64,000 nt of DNA, taken from contig SCFE01000087.1 in the NCBI GenBank assembly GCA_004352715.1, forward strand, positions 296,813 through 360,812. Direction: 5' to 3'. The notes below the pieces were generated by a model. The model was not told the origin of the DNA. It ran no database searches and worked only from the letters and a program-made list of their open reading frames with translations. The DNA comes from Hofstenia miamia (taxonomy: Eukaryota; Xenacoelomorpha; Acoela). The translations under genes were made by a program, and so were the position numbers. Within the stretch, counting starts at the first letter, position 1; each line of letters opens with the position of its first letter. This document shows, piece by piece, positions 34,048 through 45,869 of the stretch.

Positions 34048-35919
34048 CAATGCAACAAATAAATTTAAGAATTTATTTATCATATGCTATCTGATTAGAA
34101 TTCAAAACCACAATAATACTGGCCTAGTCATTGTATACTAAAAAATTTTTTTTACAACGAGTACTTATTTTGTGCTCATATGATTAAGGGTGAATATTGC
34201 AATTATTATTTTCTAATTAAAAAACCTTTCTACAAAAATTTCTCTGAGTCATTGGGGTTGAGCAATACTGTATATTGAATGATCATTACTAATATCAAAA
34301 TGTTAGAATTTATTGATATCATGGTGGTAGCATCCCCCTGCTGATTGGATTATTTTGAATTTTTTTCACATAATAATTTCATTTTCTAGTCTTTCGTAAA
34401 ATCTAGATTATATATAAAAATTCCAACAAAATGAAGGTAAAACAATGGGGATTTATCTGATCATTCTATTATCAATGCACTAAAGACAAAAGAATTTAAG
34501 AAGAGATGTAAAAAATAAGTTTGTGAACAATGTGATGGTAATGGATAAATTGCTTTGATCTAGTGGCATTTGTTTAGTTCTTACAACACATGGTAATTTA
34601 TAGTGGAAAGAAGTAAAAAAATTCCCAATTAAGCCAAAAACATTATTCAATTTTTACAAAGATTGATCAGTGATTGGCAAATTTATTCAATAACAAAAAT
34701 CTTGTTATATCTTCAATAAATGAGTAGTATACAAACTTTGATAAACTATTTCTAATATCACATCAAATAAAACATCTACTACATTAAATAAGTACAATAT
34801 GAATTTATTATGTCAAAAACGCCAAATTCTAGTTTCCATGGAGATCATAATCACTAAAAACATAGCTCAAGAAAGAAAATGGAACAGTTAATTAGGTAAA
34901 AACAAGAAAAAGTTCGGGTAAAAATATTCAGTAAATAAATAATGAAATAATATTGTATTTTTAAAGTTTTTTTTTATTTAATGAATCATATCATATCTAT
35001 TGAAAATTGTCATGTTTCAGATATTCATTTTACATATGGTTGGCAATGTTTTGTATTAGAAAACCATTTTTTTTTCATATTACGTTAAAGAATATATCAA
35101 ATTTGTGGTTATTCTGGTTGACAAGGGTAAATTGAAGTGAAAGCTGGGTCAATCTAACCATGTTTTATGCGCAACTATGAAATGGATGCTTTGATTTCAC
35201 GGTTTTATATTATACAGGTACATTTATTGTTGAATTTTACCAAATATCCATTTAAATTTGGGTTTTTATTCAACACTCGGGACTTATATAGCAGTGGTGG
35301 GGAGAATTTATTCCTTGACGACTTATTAATTTTCATATTTTCAATCAATGATCAAAGCGTTTTTAAGTGATTTTATGCTTTTTTGTTATCTTGAGTAACA
35401 TTGTGTTAAATAGTATTTGTCTAATCCAATTTAATACTCCAATTTGACTTTTTGAATTCATATATTATTGTGGAGTTATAGTCAACAATGTAAATGAAGT
35501 GATGGCAGAAATATCTTAGCTGAATTGTTAGCCCTGGCAAGCTGATACTTTGCATTAATTTCAATCTCAAAATACATGTAAAGCTGGGGCTTCGGTTTAG
35601 ATCTCAAAATTCTTCTACACATAGAAACGTTGGTATGCGTTTGATTCTCTGAATTTAATGTTTTTGCTTTCATCATTTGTACTAATTTGCAATATTTCAC
35701 GGGTTTTTAATATTTCTGGTTTCTAACTCCTGTTATTTTATAATCAAGCACGTATTAATATTTGTATTTTTACACCCCGAAAATCCGTATAAACCAAAAA
35801 GAAATGCAGAGAAAAGATTGTTGTGTAAAACTAATATGATAATATTTCATATGCCTGTAATATTTAAGTATGGCAAATATTTTTTCCATTTTGTAATTGC
35901 AAAAAATGAATTAAACATA
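34048..35919. other. Intergenic AT-rich stretch
   Basis: No coding or repeat signature that I can support. Confidence 0.5.
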
Positions 35920-36375
35920 TGGAATTTTTACAATGAAATAGCAGGTGTATTTGAAAAGCAGAAATGTAGCCCTTTGCAAGTAATGTATAGACTCATAAAA
36001 ATGTTTATTATTAGAACATGTGGAATTTTTACCTCCGCCAAGGAGGTTATGTTTTTAGTAGCGTTGGTTTGTTTTTCTGTTTGTCTGTTAGCAACTTTAC
36101 GGAACAAGTAATAGATGGATTGACCTCAAATTTTCACAAGAGGTGCGTTTCCGCCCAAGAAGGAATCCATTAAATTTTGGTGCAGATCCGGGGGACACAA
36201 GCTGCGTGGTGGAGGTCTGCGCTCTTCGAGTGCTTTTCTAGTTTACAATGAAATAGCAATGTATTTGAAAAACGATATGTAGCCCTTTGCATGTGATGTA
36301 TAGAAAATAGCGAATTAAATTTGTACATAGGCTAGTTAAGCAATAGAAACGTATGGAATTTTTACTTATAGGAAA
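35920..36375. repeat. Tandem duplication of a ~115-bp unit, interrupted by an inserted element
   Basis: TTTACAATGAAATAGCA, ATGTAGCCCTTTGCA and GGAATTTTTAC occur at 35,928-36,032 and again at 36,242-36,365, with the 209-bp element between. Confidence 0.7.
36033..36241. mobile_element. Widespread short repeat with CTCCGCCAAGGAGG end
   Basis: Starts CTCCGCCAAGGAGGTTATG, contains TTGTCTGTTAGCAAC, GTGCAGATCCGGGGG and GGAGGTCTGCGCTCT, ends GAGTGCTTTTCTAG. From memory this element is scattered through many marine invertebrate genomes. TTTAC at 36,028-36,032 and 36,242-36,246 may be its target duplication. No coding capacity. Confidence 0.75.
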
Positions 36376-36512
36376 ATTATTAGTCAACAATGTATTATCA
36401 CTAAACGCGATGCAAGCTCACAGCTAACAATGTCACGTATATTATGGGAAAATTATTAGTTGACAATGTATCATCACAAACGCAAAGTAAACCCCCAACT
36501 AACAATGTCACG
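36370..36512. repeat. Two-unit tandem repeat, about 72 bp
   Basis: GGAAAATTATTAGT-AACAATGTAT-ATCAC and AACAATGTCACGTAT occur twice, units differing by a few substitutions. Confidence 0.75.
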
Positions 36513-37454
36513 TATTTTAACAAAAATAGACATTCATGTAATAAAGTAAACGTGTAAACTAAATTGGTCTTTTATAAATAGCTTAGTCACTATAGCAAGT
36601 ACATGAATGATGAATCATTATAAAATTGGACCCTGTAAATATCGCAAACATTCAAAAGGAGTCAGTAATTATGTCACCACTAGATGGTGTTGCAAAACCC
36701 TAATCAATATCCATGAATCAGCGATTACGTCATTATGCAAATTAAATATGGATTATTGGAATAAATTACATTATAATTATTATAACTATTGTCAGAAAAT
36801 TTACTTTCTAGTGTTCCATAAATTGCAAGTTCCAAGCTTATTAAAAATTAATTGATTTTAGGAACTCAAATTTATAAATGTATTCTTTTTTTTACTTACT
36901 TTTGATTTTTGTCTAAAATATTATTTGAAGACTTTTTATTGATATTAGCAAAAGAAAGAAATTAAATAAATTTTGCTACATTTGAGCCAAGTTAATTGCT
37001 GGTATGAAAAAGCCACTTTGTAGAAAAATTACATGTACTGTGCTACAAAGATGTCATGCAATCGTTTGGGAGCTTGTTTGTACCAGCTTATCTGTGTAGT
37101 GGCGTCAGAGAAATCCTTACAGAAAAAAATTTGATACATCATTCAAATGTTCATTTAATACACTGGGTAATTGGACTCAACGGAGCAACCAGTAAATTGA
37201 AGACTAGTAATTTGTATCACTCATAATCCAAAGGACAAGATTCAAACACATCTTTTTGATATGAAATAATCAAAATTGCCAATAATACAAAGGAATGCAC
37301 TTTATAATTAGAAGACTAGAAATGACATCGGTTGATCTGATGGAATAATGTGCACTGAGCTAATAAGTTATCAAAACAACAATATTGTTAAGTTCCAGGA
37401 TGAGTAAAAAATATGTAAAATAATTTCGCTAATTACAAATTATGTATTGTTCAG
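36513..37454. other. Intergenic AT-rich stretch
   Basis: Nothing recognised. Confidence 0.5.
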
Positions 37455-37713
37455 ATGGAAAAACTAAGTACAATAATAGATTAGTAAAGAAAGTTACAAA
37501 ATAAGCTTTGTAGGGCATCTGAAGAAATATTTGTTTTATTATATATATATANNNNNNNNNNNNNNNNNNNNNNNNNNNNNNNNNNNNNNNNNNNNNNNNN
37601 NNNNNNNNNNNNNNNNNNNNNNNNNNNATGGAAAAACTAAGTACAATAATAGATTAGTAAAGAAAGTTACAAAATAAGCTTTGTAGGGCATCTGAAGAAA
37701 TATTTGTTTTATT

Positions 37714-37746
<33 letters not shown>
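37455..37746. other. 76-N gap with direct copies on both sides and (TA)n
   Basis: 37,455-37,551 recurs at 37,628-37,720; both run into a TATATA tract. The gap (37,552-37,627) is probably an unresolved microsatellite with redundant contig ends. Confidence 0.85.
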
Positions 37747-37748
<2 letters not shown>

Positions 37749-38187
37749 CACAAATACCAAGTCAATTTTCTAATATGTAGATATAAATAAAGAAAACCTC
37801 TAAAAAGCAAAGAACAGAATACATGTGAGTAATAGAACACCAAGCAAAACTATTCAAGTAGAATAATATTGTTTATAAGTCATAATTTTCTTTGTTGATG
37901 GTTATATCACACTTTTATGGAACTAATTTAATTTATTTCAGAATTAAAGTTACTTATTTTTCTTTCAATATTTTGACTTCTGCTCTCAAATATAATTTAC
38001 AAACATCAAAACCATGGAGCTGTTAAAATACTAACTGACACACTAACAAAATTTTTTCACTTTTGCCTGTGTAATATTCCTACTATTTTAAAAAGTTCAG
38101 ATTCAGCACTGGACCATGATTCCGAAAATTATCAACTCCAGTTCGTGGGTTGACTCTGCTCACCTAACACTTTGACATAGACTACAG

Positions 38188-38216
38188 CACAGCCTACTAA
38201 TAATTAGTAGGCTGTG
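38188..38216. repeat. 14-bp inverted repeat with 1-bp spacer
   Basis: CACAGCCTACTAAT, spacer A, then its exact reverse complement. No T-tract, so not a terminator. Confidence 0.85.
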
Positions 38217-38601
38217 AATACAGCATTTGGACACCCATCCTATAGTGCCACTCAAAGTGTCCTTGTCTGCAAAGGGACATCTCATTTGAAAATTGAGCAG
38301 AAAATGCAACATTCTAAATTCGATTTTCACAAGGTTTTAACCTTCTTTGGAAGAACGCTAGAGTTAATCAAAAGAATTTAATGGCAACATTCTTGGATCA
38401 CAATGAACTTTTTCAGCATAAAGCCCATGTATTGAATTAAAGTTAACTCATCATGTTCTTTGTCAATCATCAAGTGCATTTGCTTCAATTCAAAATAACG
38501 CATCTAATTTACTTGCCAATTCCATAAATCATGATGATAATCACTAATATAAAAGATTTCATCAAATCCTATTAAGTCTGGCAAGCCTCGTCACCCTCAG
38601 C

Positions 38602-40434
38602 CAGGGGCCCAGCTAACTGGGGATGCTGGGGGTGATGCACCCCCAATATTTTTCTAAGGGGGGCAGCAACATAAGAATTTAGCAGATGTTGTAATAGATT
38701 TATTTTATTTTCCATTCATTTTCTAACTCGCACTAATTAACAAGTCCATCCCTTTCTACATTTTTTGCAATGAAAAAATAAATAACTGATTTTGGTTTTT
38801 TTGTAAATATAGTTAGTTTTATACTAGGGTGATATGCTTTATTTATATTTTTGGGCTACTGGCTTATTTTATTCTTCTAAACAAAAAATTAGCTTTAATG
38901 TTGCCTAATTTGACTTTGAAGGAAGTCTTATATTACTTCTAAATAATTTTATATAACTTTTTTTTGCTTTTCAATTCAAAAAGTCTACATCTACATTTAA
39001 ATTTTGTATTTCTAATCCATTGGTATTTCTAATTATAGCCTTGAGAATAGCATTAACATCTGATAGGCTTAACTTATCTTTATCCAATACCATAAAAAAT
39101 CACCCATGTGCAGCATAAAACAAGATGTTATATCATAATCTTTGCCTAGTCAATCTCAATTTACTAATTTATATTTCAGGGTCGTATGCAGGATTTTCTG
39201 ATGGGGGAAATCTCAGAGCCAATCAGGTGAGTATGATCAAAAGTGTGGTGAAAATCCGCGAAATTTTTCAAGTTTCAAAAATACACACTGAAAATGCATT
39301 TCATGACTTTAGTTTTTAAAATATTTTAGTTTTAGTTGAAATTCGTTGATTTAAAGAGTAATGTGAATTCTTAAAACAGGCGGGGGTGGGGAGCATTACA
39401 CATTGTCTCCCCTTGCATATGCCATTGCTATGTTTTATTAAGTATTAATCTTATCTTTGTATTCTCTTTATTTGACATGCATAATATTGTTTTCAAACAC
39501 TTTTAGGTTATCAATTATCGTTTTGATATGCCACTAACACCAGTAAAAAATATATTCAGCTTAGTGGAAATCAGGATAGAATACAATGCGTCACTTATTT
39601 CCTTTTCTTGTTGAAACATATGCATCCTGATGGCCGTTGTTTCCAATGAACTATCATTTAGTAAGCTCAGAACTAGCAAGGACTGTTAGAGAATAGTAAT
39701 GGGCAAAAACCGACTGGAAGAAATTACGCTCTTATATTGTGAAAAATATTTGAAAGAAAATTTGTAAATGGATATTGCAATAATACGAGGGCTACAATTG
39801 AAACTGCAACAATTAGCTTATTATATATTTGCATTTCATTTCTATTGTAATTCATTTTGATTTGTTTACGTTATTGGTAAGATATTCAAAAGTCCACTAA
39901 GTTTTTGTACATCATCGACTTCTTAGCAGAAACAGTTTTACCATTAAACTAGGGTGGAGAAACATTAAAGAGCTTCAAATTTTAAAAGATTTATTTGAAT
40001 AGAATTGCTTGAGATAGTATTTTGTGGTGAAGCTGAAATTGCTATATTACCAATATGCAGTGCAATCTTTAGATTTATTTACAAGATATTTTGTCATTTT
40101 TTCAACATTATAATTAAGATGTAAGGACATTTATAATTAGGACAGGAAAAAAGTAATGGCTAAAATTTTCTGTGAAAAAAGCAAAAATTTGGATAATCAT
40201 TGTTTTCTCAAGTAATCTTAGTGATTTAATATACACTTGTGATCATACATGCAAATACATGTTATATATGTAATTTTTGAATATTTTGATAATTATAATA
40301 ATGGGCTATCAAGATTATACTATAAATGCTGTAAGTACAGGGAATTAAACTGATAAATTTCTAATTTCAGCTTTTGCAGGGGCAGCAATTTTGCTAATGC
40401 ATCTCCTCAAATATATTTTCTTGCTGGGCCTCTG
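38602..40434. mobile_element. hAT-type non-autonomous element, 1.8 kb
   Basis: Perfect 8-bp target duplication CCCTCAGC (38,594-38,601 and 40,435-40,442). Ends CAGGGGCCCAGCTAA and, on the opposite strand, CAGAGGCCCAGCAAG. Subterminal GGGGGCAGCAAC / GGGGCAGCAATT segments occur near both ends. No transposase visible; a smaller element is nested at 39,178. Confidence 0.85.
39178..39427. mobile_element. Short MITE nested in the 38.6-kb element
   Basis: Begins CAGGGTCGTATGCAGG and ends CCTTGCATATGCCATTG, an imperfect terminal inverted repeat. Flanks TTATATTT and CTATGTTT match at 6 of 8 positions. Confidence 0.55.
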
Positions 40435-41024
40435 CCCTCAGCACAGTGATGTCAGAGGAGTAACGACGGAGAACATTACCGGTACACAGAATCGAAAATT
40501 ATAGCTGTGAAAGAAAATAAGTTGAAAACACTGGAAAAGCTAGTATTGGCAGTGAGAAAAACGTTTGTTATATTGGGGTTCTAGGCCTCTATCACAGGAA
40601 TACCATTCAAGTAACCCTTCTGTGGAGGTTGTTTGTGTGAAGGTTGCTTAGCTATAGATTTATCTGCAAACTATCCTGACTGACCTTTATAGTGTTATGA
40701 TTTTTTTTTGTCAAAAATACAATTGGTAAACATTTTTGCATGTCGGTTCTATCTATTTGTTTGATTCACCCCAAACAACTATTAAAAATAACTTATAATT
40801 TAGCCAATTAAGTGCATAAAAATGACATTGCCTCTTATGGAATCATATATCTAGGCTCAGAGCAGAAGTAAATACTTCTCACTATTCTCTTGTATACGTG
40901 ATTACAATTTCGCATAAATTTCAAAAATCACAGTACGTTTTAGTTCTTTCAAGTTTCTAGAAATCAATATATTTACTGCAATTAATAATTTTCCAAAACG
41001 AAATAAACTCCCTAGTAAATAAAT

Positions 41025-41195
41025 TTGGCAAAAAATTGCCAAATATTTGGAAAGGATTTGCAAATCGATTCCAAATATTTGCCCAGAATTTGGCAAATTT
41101 TATGCAAACTTTCCAAATATTTGGCAAATTTTCCAAATAATTTGCAAACTTTCCAAGAATTTGCCAAATATTTGGCAAACTTTCCAAATTTTGGG
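41025..41195. repeat. Degenerate TTTGGCAAA/TTTCCAAA minisatellite, block 1
   Basis: Dense, irregular reiteration of TTTGGCAAA, TTTGCCAAA, TTTCCAAA and CAAATATTTGG on both strands, many forming CCAAATATTTGG-type palindromes. Confidence 0.85.
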
Positions 41196-41804
41196 CTAAG
41201 TGAATTTTTTAGAGTATATCAAATACACTCATACATTTATTCAAAGATTTAAAATTTTGTCAGTTATTTATAACAACAGTTGTTTAATCTGCCTACACAG
41301 TATACATTTGATTGCATACAGAGAAGTAGAGACCCAAGACCAGCAACAAGTCATGACCAAAACTACAGCAATCAACTGCCAACCAATTGCATTTATGCAT
41401 TGGCATGTCAGTCAACATTATAATTTCAAACTAGAGTAACATTGATTACCTGCCAAATAAGCTTGTTTATATTCCATAACAATTCGCTCAAAATTTTGGC
41501 AATTATGAATTATAATTTAAACATCTATAAGTATGGTAGATTTAAAAATTATTTCTGGTATGAACATAAAAAAGTAAATGAACACAGGGGATAACGCTAG
41601 TCCATAACTAGTACTAATTGCGTACTTAAATGTTGCACAAATTATTCTTAGATGTATAAATATTTTAATTGTTTATAATAGTAGAAATAAAAAGTTAAAA
41701 TTTTCGTTATATTGGTTTCAAAAATGTTTGAAATAGTTTATTATATATTACGCACACTTAAATATATTCAAATAAGCTGTAAAATAATGAATGTACAAAT
41801 TGTA

Positions 41805-41920
41805 CAAATTTGGCAATTATTTGGCAAATATTTGCCAAATATTTGGAATATTTCCATTTACAAAAATTATGCATTTTTATCCAAATATTTGGCAAATATT
41901 TGCCAAATTTTCCAAATGTA
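41805..41920. repeat. Degenerate TTTGGCAAA minisatellite, block 2
   Basis: TTTGGCAATTATTTGGCAAA and TTTGCCAAATATTTGG on either side of an AAAATTATGCATTTTTAT spacer. A fainter version occurs at 56,975-57,030. Confidence 0.8.
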
Positions 41921-42483
41921 TTTACTAGGGCTATTATTAGCAAAGTGACAGCAATTATAACTAATGGAAATTTCGCAAAATCTCATCTAAGTTTTGAATA
42001 AACGCTCAACCTGTTAATTATTCTGCATGGATCTCTTAGTGGTGCATCTAACTTACAACACTTTCGTGCTAGCTTTATTATGATTGCTAAGCAATTGCTT
42101 ACGCAAGACACACAGTTACTTGCGTAATTATGTAATTATGCTAATTTGATGACAGATTTGGTTGATACATTAGAATGAACGATGACCAGATGTTGGCACT
42201 GTTTGTGTGATTTTCAGTAAAGACATAAACAGTAAGTTGATGATTTTTCTAATATTCTACTGGGATTTTCCATTTTTTGATGTAGTTTTATCGCTAAATA
42301 TGTACTGGTTTTGTTTGGTTCATTACCAGAAATTCAATAGTGATTGAAAATTCTGAATTGGGATCTCATTGTAACATAATCAATTTAATGTGATTTTGTA
42401 GTCATGTATTGCACATCTTGTAATGAAAATTATTTCTTAAAGGGTTTCTTGAATTCCCCTATCTCATTTTTTAAATCAAAATA

Positions 42484-43130
42484 CAGACCTGGACAAAAGT
42501 ATTGGAACACCAATTAATTTTTTACGATTGGGTTATTATCCAAACATTATTTTACAATAAGATAATGAAACTCTATTATATTGCTTAGGCAAGATAGAAG
42601 GGACATCCTAGTAATTATTTGGGAAAATACTATTTTTATTTGTTATATATTTGATAAAACTGAACGCAACAAAAAATGACATTGGACAAAAGAAATGGGA
42701 CGGCACTATAAAAGTGAAAAAATGACAAGAAATATTACTTTTCGGAGTGGCCAAAAATTATTCAACTGCAGAAAAAATGTATACGTACAGTTAGAATTCT
42801 AAGTTTATTTTGCTGAATCACCTCATTACCCCAATTGGGGATAGTAGAGAGAGGTTTTTCAACAAAATCACAAAAAATTTCACAAAATTCTTGTTTAATC
42901 AGTTTCCAAGGATCCTCAATATTCGAAGACGGACGTTTAGCCACTCTTCCTTTCAATTCTGTCCAAGCATGCTCAATTATAGTGATATCAGGACTTTGCA
43001 CATGTCAATTTGGGATATCGCCTTCCTTCTTTTCTCCGAAAAATTGTTTGGTGACTCATGATTAGTGACAAGTTTGGTCCTTTTGCTAAAACAAGAAAAA
43101 TTGAGAGAGGACTGCCATCAAATTTTCACG
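42484..43130 (-). mobile_element. Tc1/mariner transposon fragment
   Basis: One end is seen: TACAGACCTGGACAAAAGTA then TTGGAACACC, typical of Tc1-family ends. Transposase C-terminus on the - strand: QSPDITIIEHAWTELKGRVA, then KRPSSNIEDPWKLI, the DD34E-type QSPDLNxIExxW region. Upstream residues are frameshifted (FFGEKKEGDIPN then a stop). The N-terminal part and the second inverted repeat are missing. Confidence 0.85.
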
Positions 43131-43643
43131 CAAGATTGACACATCATTAGTCGAAAACATTATTCCATCAACTTTGATGATCTTACACATTCCATTTGCT
43201 AAAAGCACCCTATTTCATTATCCAATTACCACTATATTTCAACACTGGAGTTATATATTGACTGCAAATTCTCTTTACTAGCTCTGATCGCCTCCGTATG
43301 TACTACAGATCCCTAAAGTATAGCTCGAAGTTAAATTATTTTACTATAATCTCCCAAAGTATTTTGACCAGAATTAATGGAGGCCTGTACTGTAACCGAA
43401 CAGTATAAAGAAAAGGATTATAGACGAAAGCTTAGAAGTAAAAATGCTAGTAAAACTACTTTAATGGTTCCAAATATTTTTGTTGACTAAATTACATGGA
43501 TTAGTGCTACGCGTTCAGAAGCAAAGTTTTTCAAATCACAGCAACAAAACTCTAACACAGCAGTATTCATTCACCTTGCATCTCCTATTCTTTTTCTCTA
43601 GAGCACTGTCATTGTTTGAACTTTCTTTTTGAACTGCATCTGT

Positions 43644-43647
<4 letters not shown>

Positions 43648-43707
<60 letters not shown>
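43648..43707. repeat. (AT)n microsatellite
   Basis: About 60 bp of perfect AT. Confidence 0.97.
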
Positions 43708-43711
<4 letters not shown>

Positions 43712-43931
43712 CTTTGACCTGTATATTGAATAAAAGTTATTTCAATAACATGTACAAAATATGGGCCTTGCTATTTGCTTATGTAAACATTTGGTTGTCC
43801 ACTGCAAACTCACATACTTATTTGCTAGAATGAAAACATTTGATCTACTTTAGTAATTTCTTACAAAAAATTCTTATAACATTATTTTTGAATAAGTTAC
43901 AATTTCTGAATTTTAGTTTGAAAGGTACCAA

Positions 43932-44276
43932 ATGGCTGCTTGTACAACCGACAGCGACTGTACCTTTGGCTATTTTTGTTGCAATAATGCCTGTGCTGTG
44001 GACGGTACAACCTGCACGGATCCTGCAGCTGCTGCATTTACAGGTCTTATTCAGTTACTTTGTTGTTGTGCATCAGTTTGTGTTCCAATAATTGTAATAG
44101 TCATCATTATTGTTGTTATAATAAAGGTGGCCAACGGTGGTTCACAAAGACGTGGAGCGGTGCATTCTTCATATCCTAATGCAGCAGGTGCTGTTCCAGT
44201 TTCTAACCTTCCCCCTCCACCAGGGTATACACCGGCAGCTGGTTATCCAGCCGCACCTCATGTGAACTACCAGTAA
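43932..44276 (+). CDS. Small six-cysteine single-pass membrane protein, paralog A
   Basis: 114 residues in one exon. Residues 4-28 hold six cysteines, C-x5-C-x5-CC-x3-C-x6-C. LLCCCASVCVPIIVIVIII follows at about 42-60 as the membrane helix with a CCCxxxC cluster at its N-terminal edge. The tail (about 66-114) is basic then proline/tyrosine-rich (PPPPGYTPAAGYP). No signal peptide precedes the cysteines in this exon. An AG at 43,915-43,916 lies 15 bases before the ATG (ACCAAATGG). Layout is like Shisa/CYYR1/WBP1-type six-cysteine single-TM adaptors, but I infer that from architecture only. Its paralog at 57,865 keeps all cysteine spacings, so it is a real gene. Confidence 0.85.
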   Translation: MAACTTDSDCTFGYFCCNNACAVDGTTCTDPAAAAFTGLIQLLCCCASVCVPIIVIVIIIVVIIKVANGGSQRRGAVHSSYPNAAGAVPVSNLPPPPGYTPAAGYPAAPHVNYQ

Positions 44277-44313
44277 TTTGTAAGTAATGTATATGCATTT
44301 AATTTACTTTGTA

Positions 44314-44339
44314 AATAAATATTGACTAAAGAAAATAAA
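44314..44339 (+). terminator. Poly(A) signals of paralog A
   Basis: AATAAA at 44,314-44,319 and again at 44,334-44,339, within 65 bp of the stop codon. Confidence 0.75.
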
Positions 44340-44349
44340 TTTTTCGTTA

Positions 44350-45860
44350 CAGAGTTCTCCAATAACTATAAATTGAAAGTTTTATACCAACCTCTTGCAA
44401 TAAATATTATAGGTTTACTTCTTTTCTACTGCTCCATGACATTCTCTAGATAAATAAAACTAATTATTATCCACATTGTAGAAGGGAAATCTCTCAAAAT
44501 GTCATTTTCTCCATAATTGGTTGCTGAAATGGAAAAATTCCCGAGCTACATAAGATCAAATAGAGATGGCTGAAGCAATAATGCATGAAAAATTGATATT
44601 AAGGTTGTCTTAGTCATTGTTATAACCTATATTTATTCATTTATAACGTAACTAAATATGTATATATCGAAATTACGAATGCCAGCTATTAGTAATGGCC
44701 ATAACCAAAAGTACATTACAATACGATTGTTAGATGGGTCTGCATGTAGTGCATCTTGTGTTGTTTGTTCTTTATAGGATATACATTTTGCAAACATTTT
44801 GTAAGTTGATCAGTGGGTTAGATTGGGTCAATTAAATTGCATTAATTTCTGAAGTTGAATACAAACCTAATTTCTTATTTGTTGCACATTTTTGTTAATT
44901 ACTGGTAGCTTTTTGGACATTGCTACTCTACAATGGTGCAGCCAGGAATTTATTTCGGGAAGGGTTCCGGATGGTTACTCTGTGGGGGTCGCTATAAGGG
45001 TAAAATCTTTAGTCATTTCAGAACTAGGACCGGACCTGCGCGGGATTTTTTAACGGGGACATTTTAGTTATTATCAAGTTGAGTGATCAAAAGGCGGGGC
45101 GTAGTCCCGTGAAATTGTCAAAATATTGCAAAACTAAATTATAAAAATACGTTTCAAGACCTTAGTTTGTAATATGTTCTAATATTTTACAGAATTTTTT
45201 TTGAATTGACCAATCAAAATCCACGTTGAGACCCTTGAAAGGGAACAGTTTACAATGCCCTCCACATTGTGCATGTCACTTTTTATAGCACACAAGGTGT
45301 TTCTTTTTATCAAAGAAGACAAAATTATAAAAGCTATAGTATTAACCGCCAACTTTAATTTATTAAAGTAGATAATTTTGGAAGTCTATTTCTCGGTGAC
45401 ATTTTATGCTATATATTCCCTAAACATAATGGCGCAGAAGTTTGGCAGAGCATAGCTATCATATAGCTAAGAACAAGAATATCCATTTTATGACCAATTA
45501 ATGTGTGATGTATAAATTAACAGGTACGGAACAACTAATTGATTACAAGATGAAATTAATAAAGATTGGTTTTATAATATAACGAATACATCTCAAAAAA
45601 TAATCATAAAATTAATACCACTTTTAATGATTCGTTTTTCTAATATATTTTTAGAAAAAGCAAGTAAAAATGAAGACCATATCTTCTTTCAAATTAAAAA
45701 TATGACAATATTTCTAAAGAGTGGTTCTTAGAAATCACCTCTGGCTAAGATAAGTTTATAGTTGCATCAAGTGTATTAATTGCTTTCAATGCAAAATTAT
45801 TTAGACGAAAAATTCTTTTCATTCAATTGAGCACCTCTAAATGGTTGCCTATGGATTTAA
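44350..45860. other. Intergenic; contains a GC-richer repeat-like patch
   Basis: 44,935-45,290 has CAGCCAGGAATTTATTTCGG, ACCGGACCTGCGCGGGATTT and AAAGGCGGGGCGTAGTCC, resembling the CAGTGGCG-type MITEs at 26.9 and 27.5 kb, but I found no clear target duplication. Confidence 0.45.
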
Positions 45861-45869
45861 ACTAAATTT

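Noticed and set aside
43374-43396. GGCCTGTACTGTA as the second end of the Tc1 element
   Set aside because: The same sequence occurs at 55.65 kb in the paralogous block without a Tc1 insertion, so it belongs to the host block.
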